DNA of 33,245 nt from Clostridiales bacterium UBA7103 (GCA_002493305.1 DKYJ01000029.1:1-33245), one strand, 5' to 3'; counted from the stretch's first letter, positions 1 through 8,921 are shown. Numbers and translations are program-made. Notes: generated by a model from the letters alone, not told the origin.

Positions 1-1359
<1,359 letters not shown>

Positions 1360-1371
1360 AACAGTCTCTTT

Positions 1372-1406
1372 AAAGAACTCCGGGTATCCTGCCCGGAGTT
1401 CTTTTT
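1372..1406 (+). terminator. Intrinsic terminator of hppA
   Basis: A 13-bp perfect stem (1372-1384 with 1392-1404, core AACTCCGGG/CCCGGAGTT) with a 7-base loop runs into a T-tract, 12 bases after the hppA stop codon. Confidence 0.92.
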
Positions 1407-1521
1407 ATGCCGTCTCCGCTCAGCCCTGAATACCCAATGAGAAAAGCGGGCGTTTGGAGTCGGGGTGAAAGAGGCGGGCTGAGATTTTTCGCCTTTATTT
1501 TCTTAAATAGCCTTAAGCATC

Positions 1522-1550
1522 TTGCTTTATTGGCAAAAAATCTATATAAT
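1522..1550 (+). promoter_or_regulatory. Sigma-A type promoter for the CapA-like pair
   Basis: TTGCTT (1522-1527), a 17-base spacer and TATAAT (1545-1550) lie about 70 bases before the first CapA-like gene in an AT-rich stretch. The -10 box is perfect and the -35 box matches at four of six bases. Confidence 0.7.
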
Positions 1551-1621
1551 ATTTCTGTTTCTGAACGTCCTGAATAACGCATATAAACGCATATAAATGT
1601 TACATATAGATGGGTGCCAAT

Positions 1622-2758
1622 ATGAAAAAGATACAGATAATAAAACCTATAATTCTGCTCATTCTAATCGTGGCGTTGGGCTTCGTCGTGCGCGCCCGCG
1701 TAGCTGCCGTGAGCGCTGTCGAGCCGACTCGATCCCCGGCCGTGACCGAGCCCGAGGAGTCTGAGCCTCTCGGTGAGCCGGAGTTTTTCACTATTACCGC
1801 CATTGGCGACTGCACGCTGAATACTCCGCCCACATTTTCCAATGAAAGCTCGATCTCTTATGCAAGCCATCTTAACGGCGATTATTCCTATCCCTTTTCC
1901 AACACCGTTGAGTACTTCACCGGTGACGATCTGACCATCGCCAATCTTGAATGCACTCTCTCTGACCATAAGCTCCACTCCTATGAGATGTTCTATTTCA
2001 TTTCTCCCTCGGAGTACGCCCAGATCCTCAGCCTCGGCGGCGTTGATTTTGTGACCACCGCCAACAACCACATGGAGGATTTCGGCACTCAGGGTGTTGA
2101 GGACACCTATGCCGCTCTGGACACCTACGGCATACCCTACGGCAAGGAGGGTCAGGCACAGATCATTACCACCGAGCGTGGGCTTAAGGTGGGCATTTAC
2201 TGCGATTATAACAGCTTCAAGCCTGATGAGACCAAGTGCGTCAACGCCATAAACCAGCTCAAGACCGACGGCGCGGAGTATATCATCTGTATGTTCCACT
2301 GGCACAAGCAGGAGCTTCAATACACCCCCGACGAGTTTGAGACTGAGCTTGCCCACGCCTGCATCAATGCCGGGGCTAACCTCATCTATGCCAGTCACCC
2401 CCACTGTCTTCAGCCTATTGAGCAGTATAACGGCGGATACATTCTTTACAGCATGGGCAACTGGACTTTCGGCGGGCACACCTTCCCCTCCGACCCTGAC
2501 ACCGCTATCGTGCAGATAACCGTCCGCCGTGAAACCAACGGCTGGATAAGCAACGCAAATATAAATGTCATCCCCTGTGCTGTCAGCAGCCGCGTTGTGA
2601 ATGAGGGCTACACCGGCGAGCATTATAATGATTTCTGCCCCACTCCCTATGAGCCTGACAGTGAGCTGTATAACCGCACGCTCAGCAAGCTCTCAGGCAC
2701 CTATGAGGGCGGCGACGGCAAAGTGGATTACGGCAACTGGTGGGCAAGTCTTGGCTGA
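1622..2758 (+). CDS. CapA-family (poly-gamma-glutamate synthesis/PGA_cap) exported protein, first copy
   Basis: The protein has 378 residues from the ATG at 1622. It begins MKKIQIIKPIILLILIVALG, a signal peptide or N-terminal anchor, followed by a Pro/Glu-rich linker and a calcineurin-like metallophosphoesterase fold of the CapA/YwtB type. Family motifs are AIGDCTLN, NLECTLSD, VTTANNHMEDFG, CMFHWHKQ, YASHPHC and YSMGNWTFGG; their Asp, Asn and His residues are the expected metal ligands. CapA proteins take part in poly-gamma-glutamate capsule synthesis or release, but many Firmicutes homologues have no capsule operon and no known role. None of the capBC synthase genes is visible here. An in-frame ATG at 1610 is possible, but neither start has a strong ribosome site. 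A close paralogue follows 18 bases downstream, so the two are probably co-transcribed. Confidence 0.87.
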   Translation: MKKIQIIKPIILLILIVALGFVVRARVAAVSAVEPTRSPAVTEPEESEPLGEPEFFTITAIGDCTLNTPPTFSNESSISYASHLNGDYSYPFSNTVEYFTGDDLTIANLECTLSDHKLHSYEMFYFISPSEYAQILSLGGVDFVTTANNHMEDFGTQGVEDTYAALDTYGIPYGKEGQAQIITTERGLKVGIYCDYNSFKPDETKCVNAINQLKTDGAEYIICMFHWHKQELQYTPDEFETELAHACINAGANLIYASHPHCLQPIEQYNGGYILYSMGNWTFGGHTFPSDPDTAIVQITVRRETNGWISNANINVIPCAVSSRVVNEGYTGEHYNDFCPTPYEPDSELYNRTLSKLSGTYEGGDGKVDYGNWWASLG

Positions 2759-2776
2759 TTTTCGAGGTTCATAAAC

Positions 2777-3943
2777 ATGAAAAAAGTAGTAAAAACTTTG
2801 ATATTTATAATTCTGCTTTTGCTGATGGCATTCTTGATGTACCTGCGAACCATTCAGCCCATGCCAATTGCCAAAGCTCCTGTTCCGTCTGAGTCTCCCG
2901 CCACGGAGAGTACGGAACCAACGCCGACGCCGACGCCCACACCGACACCGACGCCCACACCGACGCCGGAGCCGGAGTATTTCACCATTTCCGCCATCGG
3001 CGACTGCACGCTGACCTCCCATCAGAACCTCAGCTCCTCCAGTCCCTATTCCTACGCCGGGCGTATGCAGGGAGACTACTCCTATCCCTTCTCAAACACC
3101 GTCGGTTACTTTAACAGCGATGACCTGACCCTTGCGAATCTTGAGTGCACCTTCTCCGACAGGGCTCTGGGCTCCGCGCAGACCTTCTACTTCCGCGCTC
3201 CATCGGAGTATGCCAACATTCTCATTCAGGGTGGGGTGGACTTTGTCACCACGGCGAACAACCATTTTCTTGACTTTGGTCAGGCCGGCGCGGATGACAC
3301 CTACGCTGCTCTCGAAAACTATGGCATACCCTATGGCAAGGCCGGGGAATACAACATCATGACGCTCCCCTCAGGTCTGACCGTGGGCATCTACTGTGAT
3401 TATAACAACTATTCCCCCAACAAGGACAAATGCGTCGAGGCCATCAACAATATGAAAAACGACGGCGCGGAATATATTATCTGTATGTTCCACTGGGGGC
3501 AGGAACTCAAATACCGGCCCAACCAGTCTCAGATCGATCTTGCCCACGCCTGCGTTGACGCGGGGGCGAATCTCGTCTATGGCAGCCATTCCCATTGTCT
3601 CCAGCCCATGGAGGAATATAACGGCAGCATCATCCTTTACAGCATGGGCAACTGGAGCTTCGGCGGCAACACTTCCCCCACTGACAGAGACACCGCCATC
3701 TTCCGTCTGAGCGTCAAGCGCGACATTGACGGCAGCATCTCCAACGACAGCTATGAGATAATCCCCTGCTGTGTCAGCGGCCTTCCAAAAGGCTCCGATC
3801 AGGGCGCGGACAACGACTACCGCCCCACCCCCTACGAGCCGGGCACCGAGGAATATGATCGGGCCATGAGCAAAATAACCGGAACCTATGAAGGCCCCGA
3901 TGGCACCGCCGACTACTCCAACTGGTACCAAAGCTGGGGCTGA
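2777..3943 (+). CDS. CapA-family (PGA_cap) exported protein, second tandem copy
   Basis: This 388-residue paralogue of the preceding gene keeps the same motif order: AIGDCTLTS, NLECTFSD, VTTANNHFLDFG, CMFHWGQE, YGSHSHC and YSMGNWSFGG. It starts with an N-terminal hydrophobic anchor (about residues 6-24). The linker between anchor and domain is different: it holds a Thr-Pro repeat (TP eight times), which would form an extended spacer lifting the catalytic domain off the membrane. The ATG at 2777 follows an AGG-containing ribosome site (2765-2767), 18 bases after the first copy, so it is very likely the second gene of a two-gene operon that ends in the terminator at 3946. Substrate is unknown. 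The family call is secure; a role in poly-gamma-glutamate metabolism is only by family name. Confidence 0.87.
   Translation: MKKVVKTLIFIILLLLMAFLMYLRTIQPMPIAKAPVPSESPATESTEPTPTPTPTPTPTPTPTPEPEYFTISAIGDCTLTSHQNLSSSSPYSYAGRMQGDYSYPFSNTVGYFNSDDLTLANLECTFSDRALGSAQTFYFRAPSEYANILIQGGVDFVTTANNHFLDFGQAGADDTYAALENYGIPYGKAGEYNIMTLPSGLTVGIYCDYNNYSPNKDKCVEAINNMKNDGAEYIICMFHWGQELKYRPNQSQIDLAHACVDAGANLVYGSHSHCLQPMEEYNGSIILYSMGNWSFGGNTSPTDRDTAIFRLSVKRDIDGSISNDSYEIIPCCVSGLPKGSDQGADNDYRPTPYEPGTEEYDRAMSKITGTYEGPDGTADYSNWYQSWG
2921..2968 (+). repeat. Thr-Pro dipeptide-coding repeat
   Basis: Eight consecutive ACN-CCN codon pairs encode (Thr-Pro)8 in the linker of the second CapA-like protein. Near-identical hexamers (ACGCCG, ACACCG, ACGCCC) make the tract prone to length change by slippage. 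Confidence 0.9.
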
Positions 3944-3945
3944 TG

Positions 3946-3977
3946 AAAAAAGCCAAGTCATTCGACTTGGCTTTTTT
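3946..3977 (+). terminator. Intrinsic terminator of the CapA-like pair
   Basis: A 14-bp perfect stem (core GCCAAGTC/GACTTGGC) with loop ATTC and a run of six T starts 3 bases after the stop codon. The A-run on the 5' arm means it may also work on the other strand. Confidence 0.93.
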
Positions 3978-3980
3978 CAA

Positions 3981-4047
3981 TGAAATTCGTTCCTTTCGGA
4001 ACGAGTGAAATATCTGCGATATGAAATATTTGCTCCGCAAATGTGAA
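3981..4047. repeat. Array of three short hairpins joined by TGAAA
   Basis: Directly after the terminator the sequence reads as three units, each opened by TGAAA (3981, 4006, 4022) and followed by an inverted repeat: TCGTTCC/GGAACGA (3987-4004), ATATC/GATAT (4010-4022) and ATTTGC/GCAAAT (4028-4042). A fourth, separate hairpin, CTCCCTC/GAGGGAG with loop GTCA, lies at 4082-4099. The stems differ in sequence while the linker is constant, so this is not a simple duplication. I recall similar intergenic hairpin strings from Clostridia but know of no assigned function. No coding potential is seen between 3978 and 4155. Confidence 0.6.
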
Positions 4048-4155
4048 TGCATGCAGGCCAAAAATTGTACCTATCCCATGGCTCCCTCGTCAGAGGGAGG
4101 CTCGGCCGTTTCCTTGTTAAAGCAGCTCTTCAAGGCAAATTTTATTCGCAATTTT

Positions 4156-4185
4156 TTGAACGGAAACGCCGTTTTGCTGTGTTAT
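4156..4185 (+). promoter_or_regulatory. Possible promoter of the sigma/anti-sigma pair
   Basis: TTGAAC (4156-4161), an 18-base spacer and TGTTAT (4180-4185) precede the sigma gene. The -10 match is modest. If used, transcription would start near 4192, which favours the ATG at 4215 over the GTG at 4191 as start codon. Confidence 0.4.
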
Positions 4186-4214
4186 TATAGGTGAAAGGAA
4201 GTGATACAGCAGCC

Positions 4215-4766
4215 ATGCCGGACAGAACATTGACTGAAGCCGCCCTTGTCCGCGCTATGCAGCGCGGCGAGGAGGCGGCGCTTGAAGTGGTCATCGAACA
4301 GTACACGCCTTATGTCAGCGCAATTGTCTGGAACATAGTGAGCGGAGCTCTGGATCGTTCCGACGCGGCAGCGCTCATCTCTGATGTGTTTTACACGCTC
4401 TGGGTAAACGCGAAGAAGGTGCAGCGCGGAAAGCTCAAGGGTTACCTGTGCAGCAGCGCCCGCTCAAAGGCGCTCAACGCCGTGCGGGGCGCGGGGCGGG
4501 AGTTGCCGCTGGAGGAGGACATTATAAGCATTTCCGTCTCCTCACCGGACGAAGAGGCCGAAAAACGCGAAGAGTATGAGGCGCTGCGCCGTGCGCTGGG
4601 CAATATGCCTGAGCCGGACAAGACCATATTTATCCGCCGATACTATCTCTATCAAAAGGTGGCCGACATCGCCCGCATCATGAACATAAATGAAAACACA
4701 GTCAACACCAAGCTGCGGCGCGGCAGAGAGAGTCTGCGCCGGGAGCTGGAGAGAGGAGGTTTCTGA
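4215..4766 (+). CDS. RNA polymerase sigma factor, ECF-like sigma-70 family
   Basis: The protein has 183 residues from the ATG at 4215. It carries sigma region 2 in its N-terminal half (EVVIEQYTPYVSAIVWNI through LKGYLCSSARSKALNAVR, the core-binding and -10-recognition part) and a region 4 helix-turn-helix at its C-terminus (VADIARIMNINENTVNTKLR). The size and two-domain layout are those of an extracytoplasmic-function sigma factor. AAGGAAG lies about 14 bases before the ATG. An in-frame GTG at 4191 would add eight residues but probably lies upstream of the transcript start. The stop codon overlaps the start of the next gene (TGATG), so synthesis of both proteins is likely coupled. The partner gene encodes a single-pass membrane protein, which fits a sigma/anti-sigma module. 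The regulon is unknown. Confidence 0.85.
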   Translation: MPDRTLTEAALVRAMQRGEEAALEVVIEQYTPYVSAIVWNIVSGALDRSDAAALISDVFYTLWVNAKKVQRGKLKGYLCSSARSKALNAVRGAGRELPLEEDIISISVSSPDEEAEKREEYEALRRALGNMPEPDKTIFIRRYYLYQKVADIARIMNINENTVNTKLRRGRESLRRELERGGF

Positions 4767-5923
4767 TGGATAGACGCATTTCCGATATTTTTTCATACGG
4801 CAGCGACCCTGTATTCTGGGAGCCCTGCAATGAGATAGACCCCGCAGAGGTCAAGGCTCTGACTATGCGGCGTATACGCTCCCGGAGGACTCGGCGCGTA
4901 TCCCGCGTGCTGCTGATAGCCGCCGTACTCGTCTCTCTGCTCACTGTCAGCGCCCTCGCGGTAGGTCTTTCCATTCACGCCCGGCGTCAGGAGCAGCTTC
5001 GGCAGGATATGAAAATCGACGAGAATCATGTGGACAGCTACGCGCAGTTCCCTATCCCCATAGAGTCAGCAGAAACCACGAAAAGCTCAGGCGTTGTCCT
5101 GCTCTCCGCTATAAAAGACAGCGAATCTGAGACTGTTTATGTGAGCATTTCTCCGATTGAGGAAGAGGATCTGTTCATAGAGGACCGTTTTCAATGGACG
5201 CTGGACGGGCAGCATTTCGGCTGTATGTTCCCCGTCTATGATGCTTCAGATTTGGATTATACTGAGCCTGTGACCGATGAATACTCCGGCATAACCTTTT
5301 ATCAGCCGGAGCCGGAGCAGCTTCGGCAGGCCATTCTTGAAAATTATGACCCCGAGACAAAGAGCGGCCTTTTCAAATTTGATTTGCTGCTTGAAAATGT
5401 CAATGTCAATGAGCCGCTGGATATAAGCATATACAAGTCCCGTCACAACATTGAAACCCATGAGGTATATGACGTCGAGGTATGCGGTACTTTTCGTCTT
5501 GAGCCGATAGACGAGAGCTGCATCAGTCTCCGCTTTGCTGAACCTCCCACATTTGAAAATCCCGATACCGGCGGCAAGGGGCGCATAATCGGCGCAGATG
5601 TCTATGCCACCGGGGTGACATGGATATTGGAGCACGACGGCATGGCGGATATCTATACTTCAAGCGACGGCACACCGCCCAAACTCAGCGGGGACAAGCT
5701 CAGAGCCCTGCAGGTTTCATGGCTCACCGCGATTGAAAGCGCCCTGAATGGAGCGAGCCTGCAATACACTGACGAAGTCACTGTCGAACTCCCTATCGGC
5801 GTGATCCGGCTGGATTTTGACGGGGCGCAGCTTAAATCCCCTGTCAGCGCAAAAAGCACCCTTGATCTGAGCCGCATAGCCTCCCTTACGGTCATGGGTG
5901 AGACGGTGAATGTCATAAAATAG
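4766..5923 (+). CDS. Membrane-anchored putative anti-sigma factor with large extracytoplasmic domain
   Basis: This 385-residue protein has a short cytoplasmic part of about 47 residues rich in Arg (MRRIRSRRTRRVSR), one transmembrane helix at about residues 48-70 (VLLIAAVLVSLLTVSALAVG), and a roughly 310-residue outer domain rich in Asp and Glu with no motif I recognise. The layout resembles the anti-sigma and DUF4179-like proteins commonly encoded after ECF sigma genes in Clostridia: the inner segment would hold the sigma factor and the outer part would sense a signal. The start ATG overlaps the sigma stop codon, with GAGGAGG just upstream inside the sigma gene. There is no HXXXCXXC zinc anti-sigma signature, so assignment rests on context and topology. 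Confidence 0.62.
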   Translation: MDRRISDIFSYGSDPVFWEPCNEIDPAEVKALTMRRIRSRRTRRVSRVLLIAAVLVSLLTVSALAVGLSIHARRQEQLRQDMKIDENHVDSYAQFPIPIESAETTKSSGVVLLSAIKDSESETVYVSISPIEEEDLFIEDRFQWTLDGQHFGCMFPVYDASDLDYTEPVTDEYSGITFYQPEPEQLRQAILENYDPETKSGLFKFDLLLENVNVNEPLDISIYKSRHNIETHEVYDVEVCGTFRLEPIDESCISLRFAEPPTFENPDTGGKGRIIGADVYATGVTWILEHDGMADIYTSSDGTPPKLSGDKLRALQVSWLTAIESALNGASLQYTDEVTVELPIGVIRLDFDGAQLKSPVSAKSTLDLSRIASLTVMGETVNVIK

Positions 5924-5962
5924 AATAATCGGACAAAGGCAAACCTTTGTCCGATTATTCTA
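5921..5962. terminator. Bidirectional terminator containing both stop codons
   Basis: A perfect 19-bp stem (5921-5939 with 5944-5962, core ATCGGACAAAGG/CCTTTGTCCGAT) has loop CAAA. Its left foot begins with the TAG of the plus-strand gene, and its right foot is the TAG of the minus-strand tatD gene. Long uridine tracts are short or absent on either side, so it may act partly as a 3'-end stabiliser. Confidence 0.8.
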
Positions 5963-6718
5963 TATCCCAAAAAGTCTCTTCCCGTTTTCCATGCTTATGC
6001 GGGCTATCTCCTCGGGGCTTAGGCTCTTGACCTCGGCTATTTTCTCGGCGATGTAACGGAGATTGCCGGAGTCGTTGCGCTTGCCGCGCATGGGAACAGG
6101 GCTTAGATAGGGGCTGTCCGTCTCGATAAGAATTCTCTCAAGCGGGCACAGCTCCAGCACCTCTATGCTCTTGCGGGCGTTTTTATAAGTCACCGGCCCG
6201 TCAAAGCCCAGATACCAGCCCATTTTCAGCAGCTCCTTCGCCATCTCCGTGCTGCCGGAATAGCAGTGGAACACGCCGCGCAGACCCGGATACTGCCGCA
6301 CTATCTCCATACAGTCCCCGTGCGCCTCCCGGTCATGAATTATAACAGGTTTACATAACTCTTGTGCCATGTCAAGCTGCGCGCGAAAAACGGCCTTTTG
6401 CTCAGCCATATGGCTGTCGTCCCAGTAATAATCAAGGCCGATCTCACCTATCGCGGCACACTTGGGATGCTCTGCGAGGGCGCGTATCTCGGCAAGCTCG
6501 TCCATTGAATAGTCCGTTATATTCTCCGGATGTACGCCCACGGCGGCATACACAAATGGGTATTTCTCTGCCAGCGCTATCGCGGCGCGGCTGCTTTTTA
6601 CATCACAGCCCGGATCGATAATAAGCTCCACTCCCCCGACGTTCAGCCGCGGCAGCAGCTCGTTCCTGTCCTCATCAAAGGCCTCATCGTCATAATGGGC
6701 ATGGGTGTCAAAATACAT
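5960..6718 (-). CDS. tatD: TatD-family metal-dependent hydrolase (DNase)
   Basis: TatD proteins are cytosolic TIM-barrel hydrolases with two metals, reported to act as 3'-5' exonucleases on DNA or RNA. The 252-residue length matches the family. All metal ligands are visible: H6 and H8 in FDTHAHYDDEAF, E92 in GEIGLDYYWD, H128 in VIIHDREAHGD, H151 in VFHCYSGS, and D201 in LIETDSPYLSP. The ATG at 6718 is preceded by AGGAGGG. It is convergent with the anti-sigma gene and shares its terminator hairpin. The hsp20 gene upstream is separated by its own terminator, so tatD probably has a separate promoter or depends on read-through; I could not identify a convincing promoter in 6719-6761. Confidence 0.93.
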   Translation of the reverse strand: MYFDTHAHYDDEAFDEDRNELLPRLNVGGVELIIDPGCDVKSSRAAIALAEKYPFVYAAVGVHPENITDYSMDELAEIRALAEHPKCAAIGEIGLDYYWDDSHMAEQKAVFRAQLDMAQELCKPVIIHDREAHGDCMEIVRQYPGLRGVFHCYSGSTEMAKELLKMGWYLGFDGPVTYKNARKSIEVLELCPLERILIETDSPYLSPVPMRGKRNDSGNLRYIAEKIAEVKSLSPEEIARISMENGKRLFGI

Positions 6719-6761
6719 GGGCAGCCCTCCTGTCTGGTGGATAATTTACCACATCCAGGGC

Positions 6762-6791
6762 AAAAAAACAACCGCCCCGTGGGGCGGTTGT
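6762..6791 (-). terminator. Intrinsic terminator of hsp20
   Basis: A 10-bp GC-rich stem (ACAACCGCCC, 6768-6777, with GGGCGGTTGT, 6782-6791) is followed on the minus strand by a run of seven T, 10 bases after the hsp20 stop. Confidence 0.92.
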
Positions 6792-6801
6792 CAGTGAAGC
6801 T

Positions 6802-7242
6802 TTACTTTATCTCAAGTCTGCGGGCGGCGGGGACGGTCTCCACCTTCTTAGGCATATTCAGCGTCAGCACGCCGTCGGTATACTCGGCCTCGATGCCGTC
6901 CACATTGATGCCGGAGACATCAAAGCTGCGGCGGTAGGAGCCATAAAAGCGCTCGCGCTTGACAAAGTTGCCCTTCTTGTCCTTCTCGTCGTTGTCCATC
7001 TTGCGCTCAGCGCTGATGGTCAGGCAATCGTTCTCAACATCCAGCTTTATATCCTCTTTCTTGAAGCCGGGCAGCTCGGCCTCCAGCATGAAAGCGTCGC
7101 CGGTGTCGGTCACATCTGTCTTGAAAGCGGATACCATTTCGCTGTTACCAAAGAAGCTGCGCTCCAGCTCATCAAAAGCGCGGAAGGGATCGTAGGCGGG
7201 AACATTACGAATATGACGGTCAAAAGGAATAAGTTCAAACAT
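6802..7242 (-). CDS. Small heat-shock protein, Hsp20/alpha-crystallin family
   Basis: This is an ATP-independent holdase chaperone that binds unfolding proteins in large oligomers. The protein has 146 residues. The alpha-crystallin domain runs from about FKTDVTDTGDAFMLEAELPG to the end, with the typical ELPGFKKEDIKLDVEND strand pair and the GVLTLNMPK motif (the A/G-x-x-x-L strand signature). The start is placed at the ATG at 7242 because GGAGGT (7250-7255) sits at the right distance; an in-frame ATG at 7257 would lie upstream of that site. The leader is about 150 bases long and its predicted promoter abuts a perfect CIRCE operator, so the gene is probably repressed by HrcA. It is transcribed alone, ending in the terminator at 6762. 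Confidence 0.94.
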   Translation of the reverse strand: MFELIPFDRHIRNVPAYDPFRAFDELERSFFGNSEMVSAFKTDVTDTGDAFMLEAELPGFKKEDIKLDVENDCLTISAERKMDNDEKDKKGNFVKRERFYGSYRRSFDVSGINVDGIEAEYTDGVLTLNMPKKVETVPAARRLEIK

Positions 7243-7375
7243 GATACATACCTCCATAAATTATTTACTGTTTTAAATTCTCGGCGAAGCTTTTATCTCT
7301 TTCGTTTCACTTCGTATATAAAATACCGCACGAATGTTAATAAATATAGCAGATAATATGAACAAACCATGAATA

Positions 7376-7402
7376 TTAGCACTCACGCGGCTTGAGTGCT
7401 AA
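7376..7402. promoter_or_regulatory. CIRCE element (HrcA operator)
   Basis: TTAGCACTC, nine bases and GAGTGCTAA form a perfect match to the CIRCE inverted repeat, the binding site of the heat-shock repressor HrcA. It begins one base downstream of the predicted -10 box of the hsp20 promoter, so bound HrcA would cover the transcription start. Confidence 0.97.
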
Positions 7403-7403
7403 T

Positions 7404-7433
7404 ATTTTGCCCCGAATCCGGCGTTTTATGCAA
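7404..7433 (-). promoter_or_regulatory. Predicted promoter of hsp20
   Basis: On the minus strand TTGCAT (7433-7428), an 18-base spacer and CAAAAT (7409-7404) lie directly upstream of CIRCE. The -10 match is moderate. The -35 box overlaps the U-tract of the terminator of the upstream amidohydrolase gene. Confidence 0.5.
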
Positions 7434-7466
7434 AAAATTCCCCGTCCATGTTTGGACGAGGAATTT
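7432..7466 (-). terminator. Intrinsic terminator of the ABC importer/amidohydrolase operon
   Basis: The stem pairs 7436-7448 with 7453-7465, with one mismatch, and is followed on the minus strand by six T. It lies 16 bases after the stop codon at 7482. Confidence 0.88.
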
Positions 7467-7481
7467 ACGCTTTTTTTGATA

Positions 7482-8921
7482 TTACAGCGCTATTGGCACT
7501 GCGCCATCTTCTATGGGGCAGACATAACCGGAAGCGGATTTTTCCTCAAACTCCGCTTTCGCGGCGCAGAGCAGCTCCGGATCAGAGATAAGGTCAATAG
7601 CCGTGGCGGCCAGCACCTTTCCGGCTGTGAGCATAGCGCTATGGGCAAGGCCGGATTTGCCGAAGGACACCACCTGCCAGGAGTGATTAGGCACATCGGC
7701 CGGCCACGCGGCCACCTCTATCTGGGAGGTGGGAGTCTGCCAGCTCACATCGCCCACATCGGTGCTGCCTGGGGTGAACACCGTGCCGGAATAAAGGGGC
7801 ATGATAAAATCGTTTATCGGCTTGGTCATGTTCTCCGTCAGAGCCTTTACCTGCTTTGCGATGCCCTCGTCCACCTTCGCGCCGATACCGGGGACGACAG
7901 TGCTTTTAGGGTAAGTCTCCCGCAGAGCCTTGGCAAGCTCCATGCTCGCCGCGTCGCACTCCGGCGCGCCTATCTCGCAGAAATTCTCGAACAGCGCCTT
8001 TTCAATGGTGTAGTTCGGCAGCAGCTCCGCCGTGCCGTCGATGAAAACGCGCTCAAACTTAGTGTCCGTCATCATGGCCGCGCCCTCGGCGATCTTATCG
8101 ACCCGCGCCTGGAGCTTCACGGAGTCCGCCACCTTATTGGCGCGCACCATGTACAGCACCGAAGCGTGCGCCTGCACCACATTGGGGGACACGCCGCCCG
8201 CGTCGGTGATGGCATAGTGAATACGGCAGTCATCTGTCATATGCTCTCGCAAAAACTGCACGCCGATGTTCATAAGCTCCACCGCGTCAAGCGCGCTGCG
8301 CCCGTTATATGGGTCGCCCGCCGCGTGGGCAGCGATGCCGGAAAATTTATACAGCACCTGAATACAGGAGTTATTCGTCCCCGTGCGCACCTGACTGACA
8401 TCGCTCGGATGCCAGCAGAGCGCCGCGTCCAGCGAGCGCCAGAGATTCTCCCGCGCCATAAACGCCTTGCCGCTGCCGCCCTCCTCTCCGGGGCAGCCAT
8501 AGAAAATGACCGTGCCGGGCTTGCCGGAAAGCTCCAGATACTTTTTCACCGCCGCTGCGGCAGCCAGAGACCCCGCGCCCAGCAGATTGTGCCCGCAGCC
8601 GTGGCCGCAGCCGCCCTCGTTGACGGGGCTTTCACGCAGCGCGCCCGCCTGCTGAGACAGGCCGGATAGCGCGTCATACTCGCCGAGGATGCCGATAATG
8701 GGTCTGCCGCTGCCGAATTTGCCGCAGAAAGCGGTGTCAATGCCGCAGAGCTTTTCCTCCACCTCAAAGCCCAGCTCACGCAGAGCCTTACAGTAGAGCG
8801 CGGCGGATTTAAACTCCTTGAGCGACAGCTCCGGGTTTTCCCAGATGCTGTCGGCGATCTGTTTGTAGAATTCCGCCGAGGAGTCGAGCGACTCCACGGC
8901 GGCTTTTTTCATATTATCCAT
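7482..8921 (-). CDS. M20-family amidohydrolase, AbgB-like (aminobenzoyl-glutamate hydrolase subunit B type)
   Basis: This 479-residue zinc hydrolase would cleave an amide bond of an acylated or conjugated amino acid. Visible M20 features are EYDAL (residues 81-85), HGCGHN (107-112) and EEGGSGK (146-152). The segments CPGEEGGSGKAFMA and GRSALDAVELMNIGVQFLREH are typical of AbgB rather than of HipO-type enzymes. The start is set at the ATG at 8921, preceded by AAGGTAG; the frame stays open further upstream but that part runs inside the ABC ATPase gene. It is the last gene of an operon with a polar amino-acid ABC importer, 16 bases after the ATPase gene, which suggests it processes what the importer brings in. 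No abgA partner subunit is in the window, so the substrate is uncertain. Confidence 0.88.
   Translation of the reverse strand: MDNMKKAAVESLDSSAEFYKQIADSIWENPELSLKEFKSAALYCKALRELGFEVEEKLCGIDTAFCGKFGSGRPIIGILGEYDALSGLSQQAGALRESPVNEGGCGHGCGHNLLGAGSLAAAAAVKKYLELSGKPGTVIFYGCPGEEGGSGKAFMARENLWRSLDAALCWHPSDVSQVRTGTNNSCIQVLYKFSGIAAHAAGDPYNGRSALDAVELMNIGVQFLREHMTDDCRIHYAITDAGGVSPNVVQAHASVLYMVRANKVADSVKLQARVDKIAEGAAMMTDTKFERVFIDGTAELLPNYTIEKALFENFCEIGAPECDAASMELAKALRETYPKSTVVPGIGAKVDEGIAKQVKALTENMTKPINDFIMPLYSGTVFTPGSTDVGDVSWQTPTSQIEVAAWPADVPNHSWQVVSFGKSGLAHSAMLTAGKVLAATAIDLISDPELLCAAKAEFEEKSASGYVCPIEDGAVPIAL

Noticed and set aside
2921..2968. A CRISPR or minisatellite array
   Set aside because: The repeats are in-frame Thr-Pro codons within a protein linker, without spacers.
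7392..8669. A 425-codon plus-strand frame opposite the AbgB-like gene
   Set aside because: Arg/His-rich shadow of the M20 gene in GC-rich codons; it starts inside CIRCE and the terminator and has no family motif.
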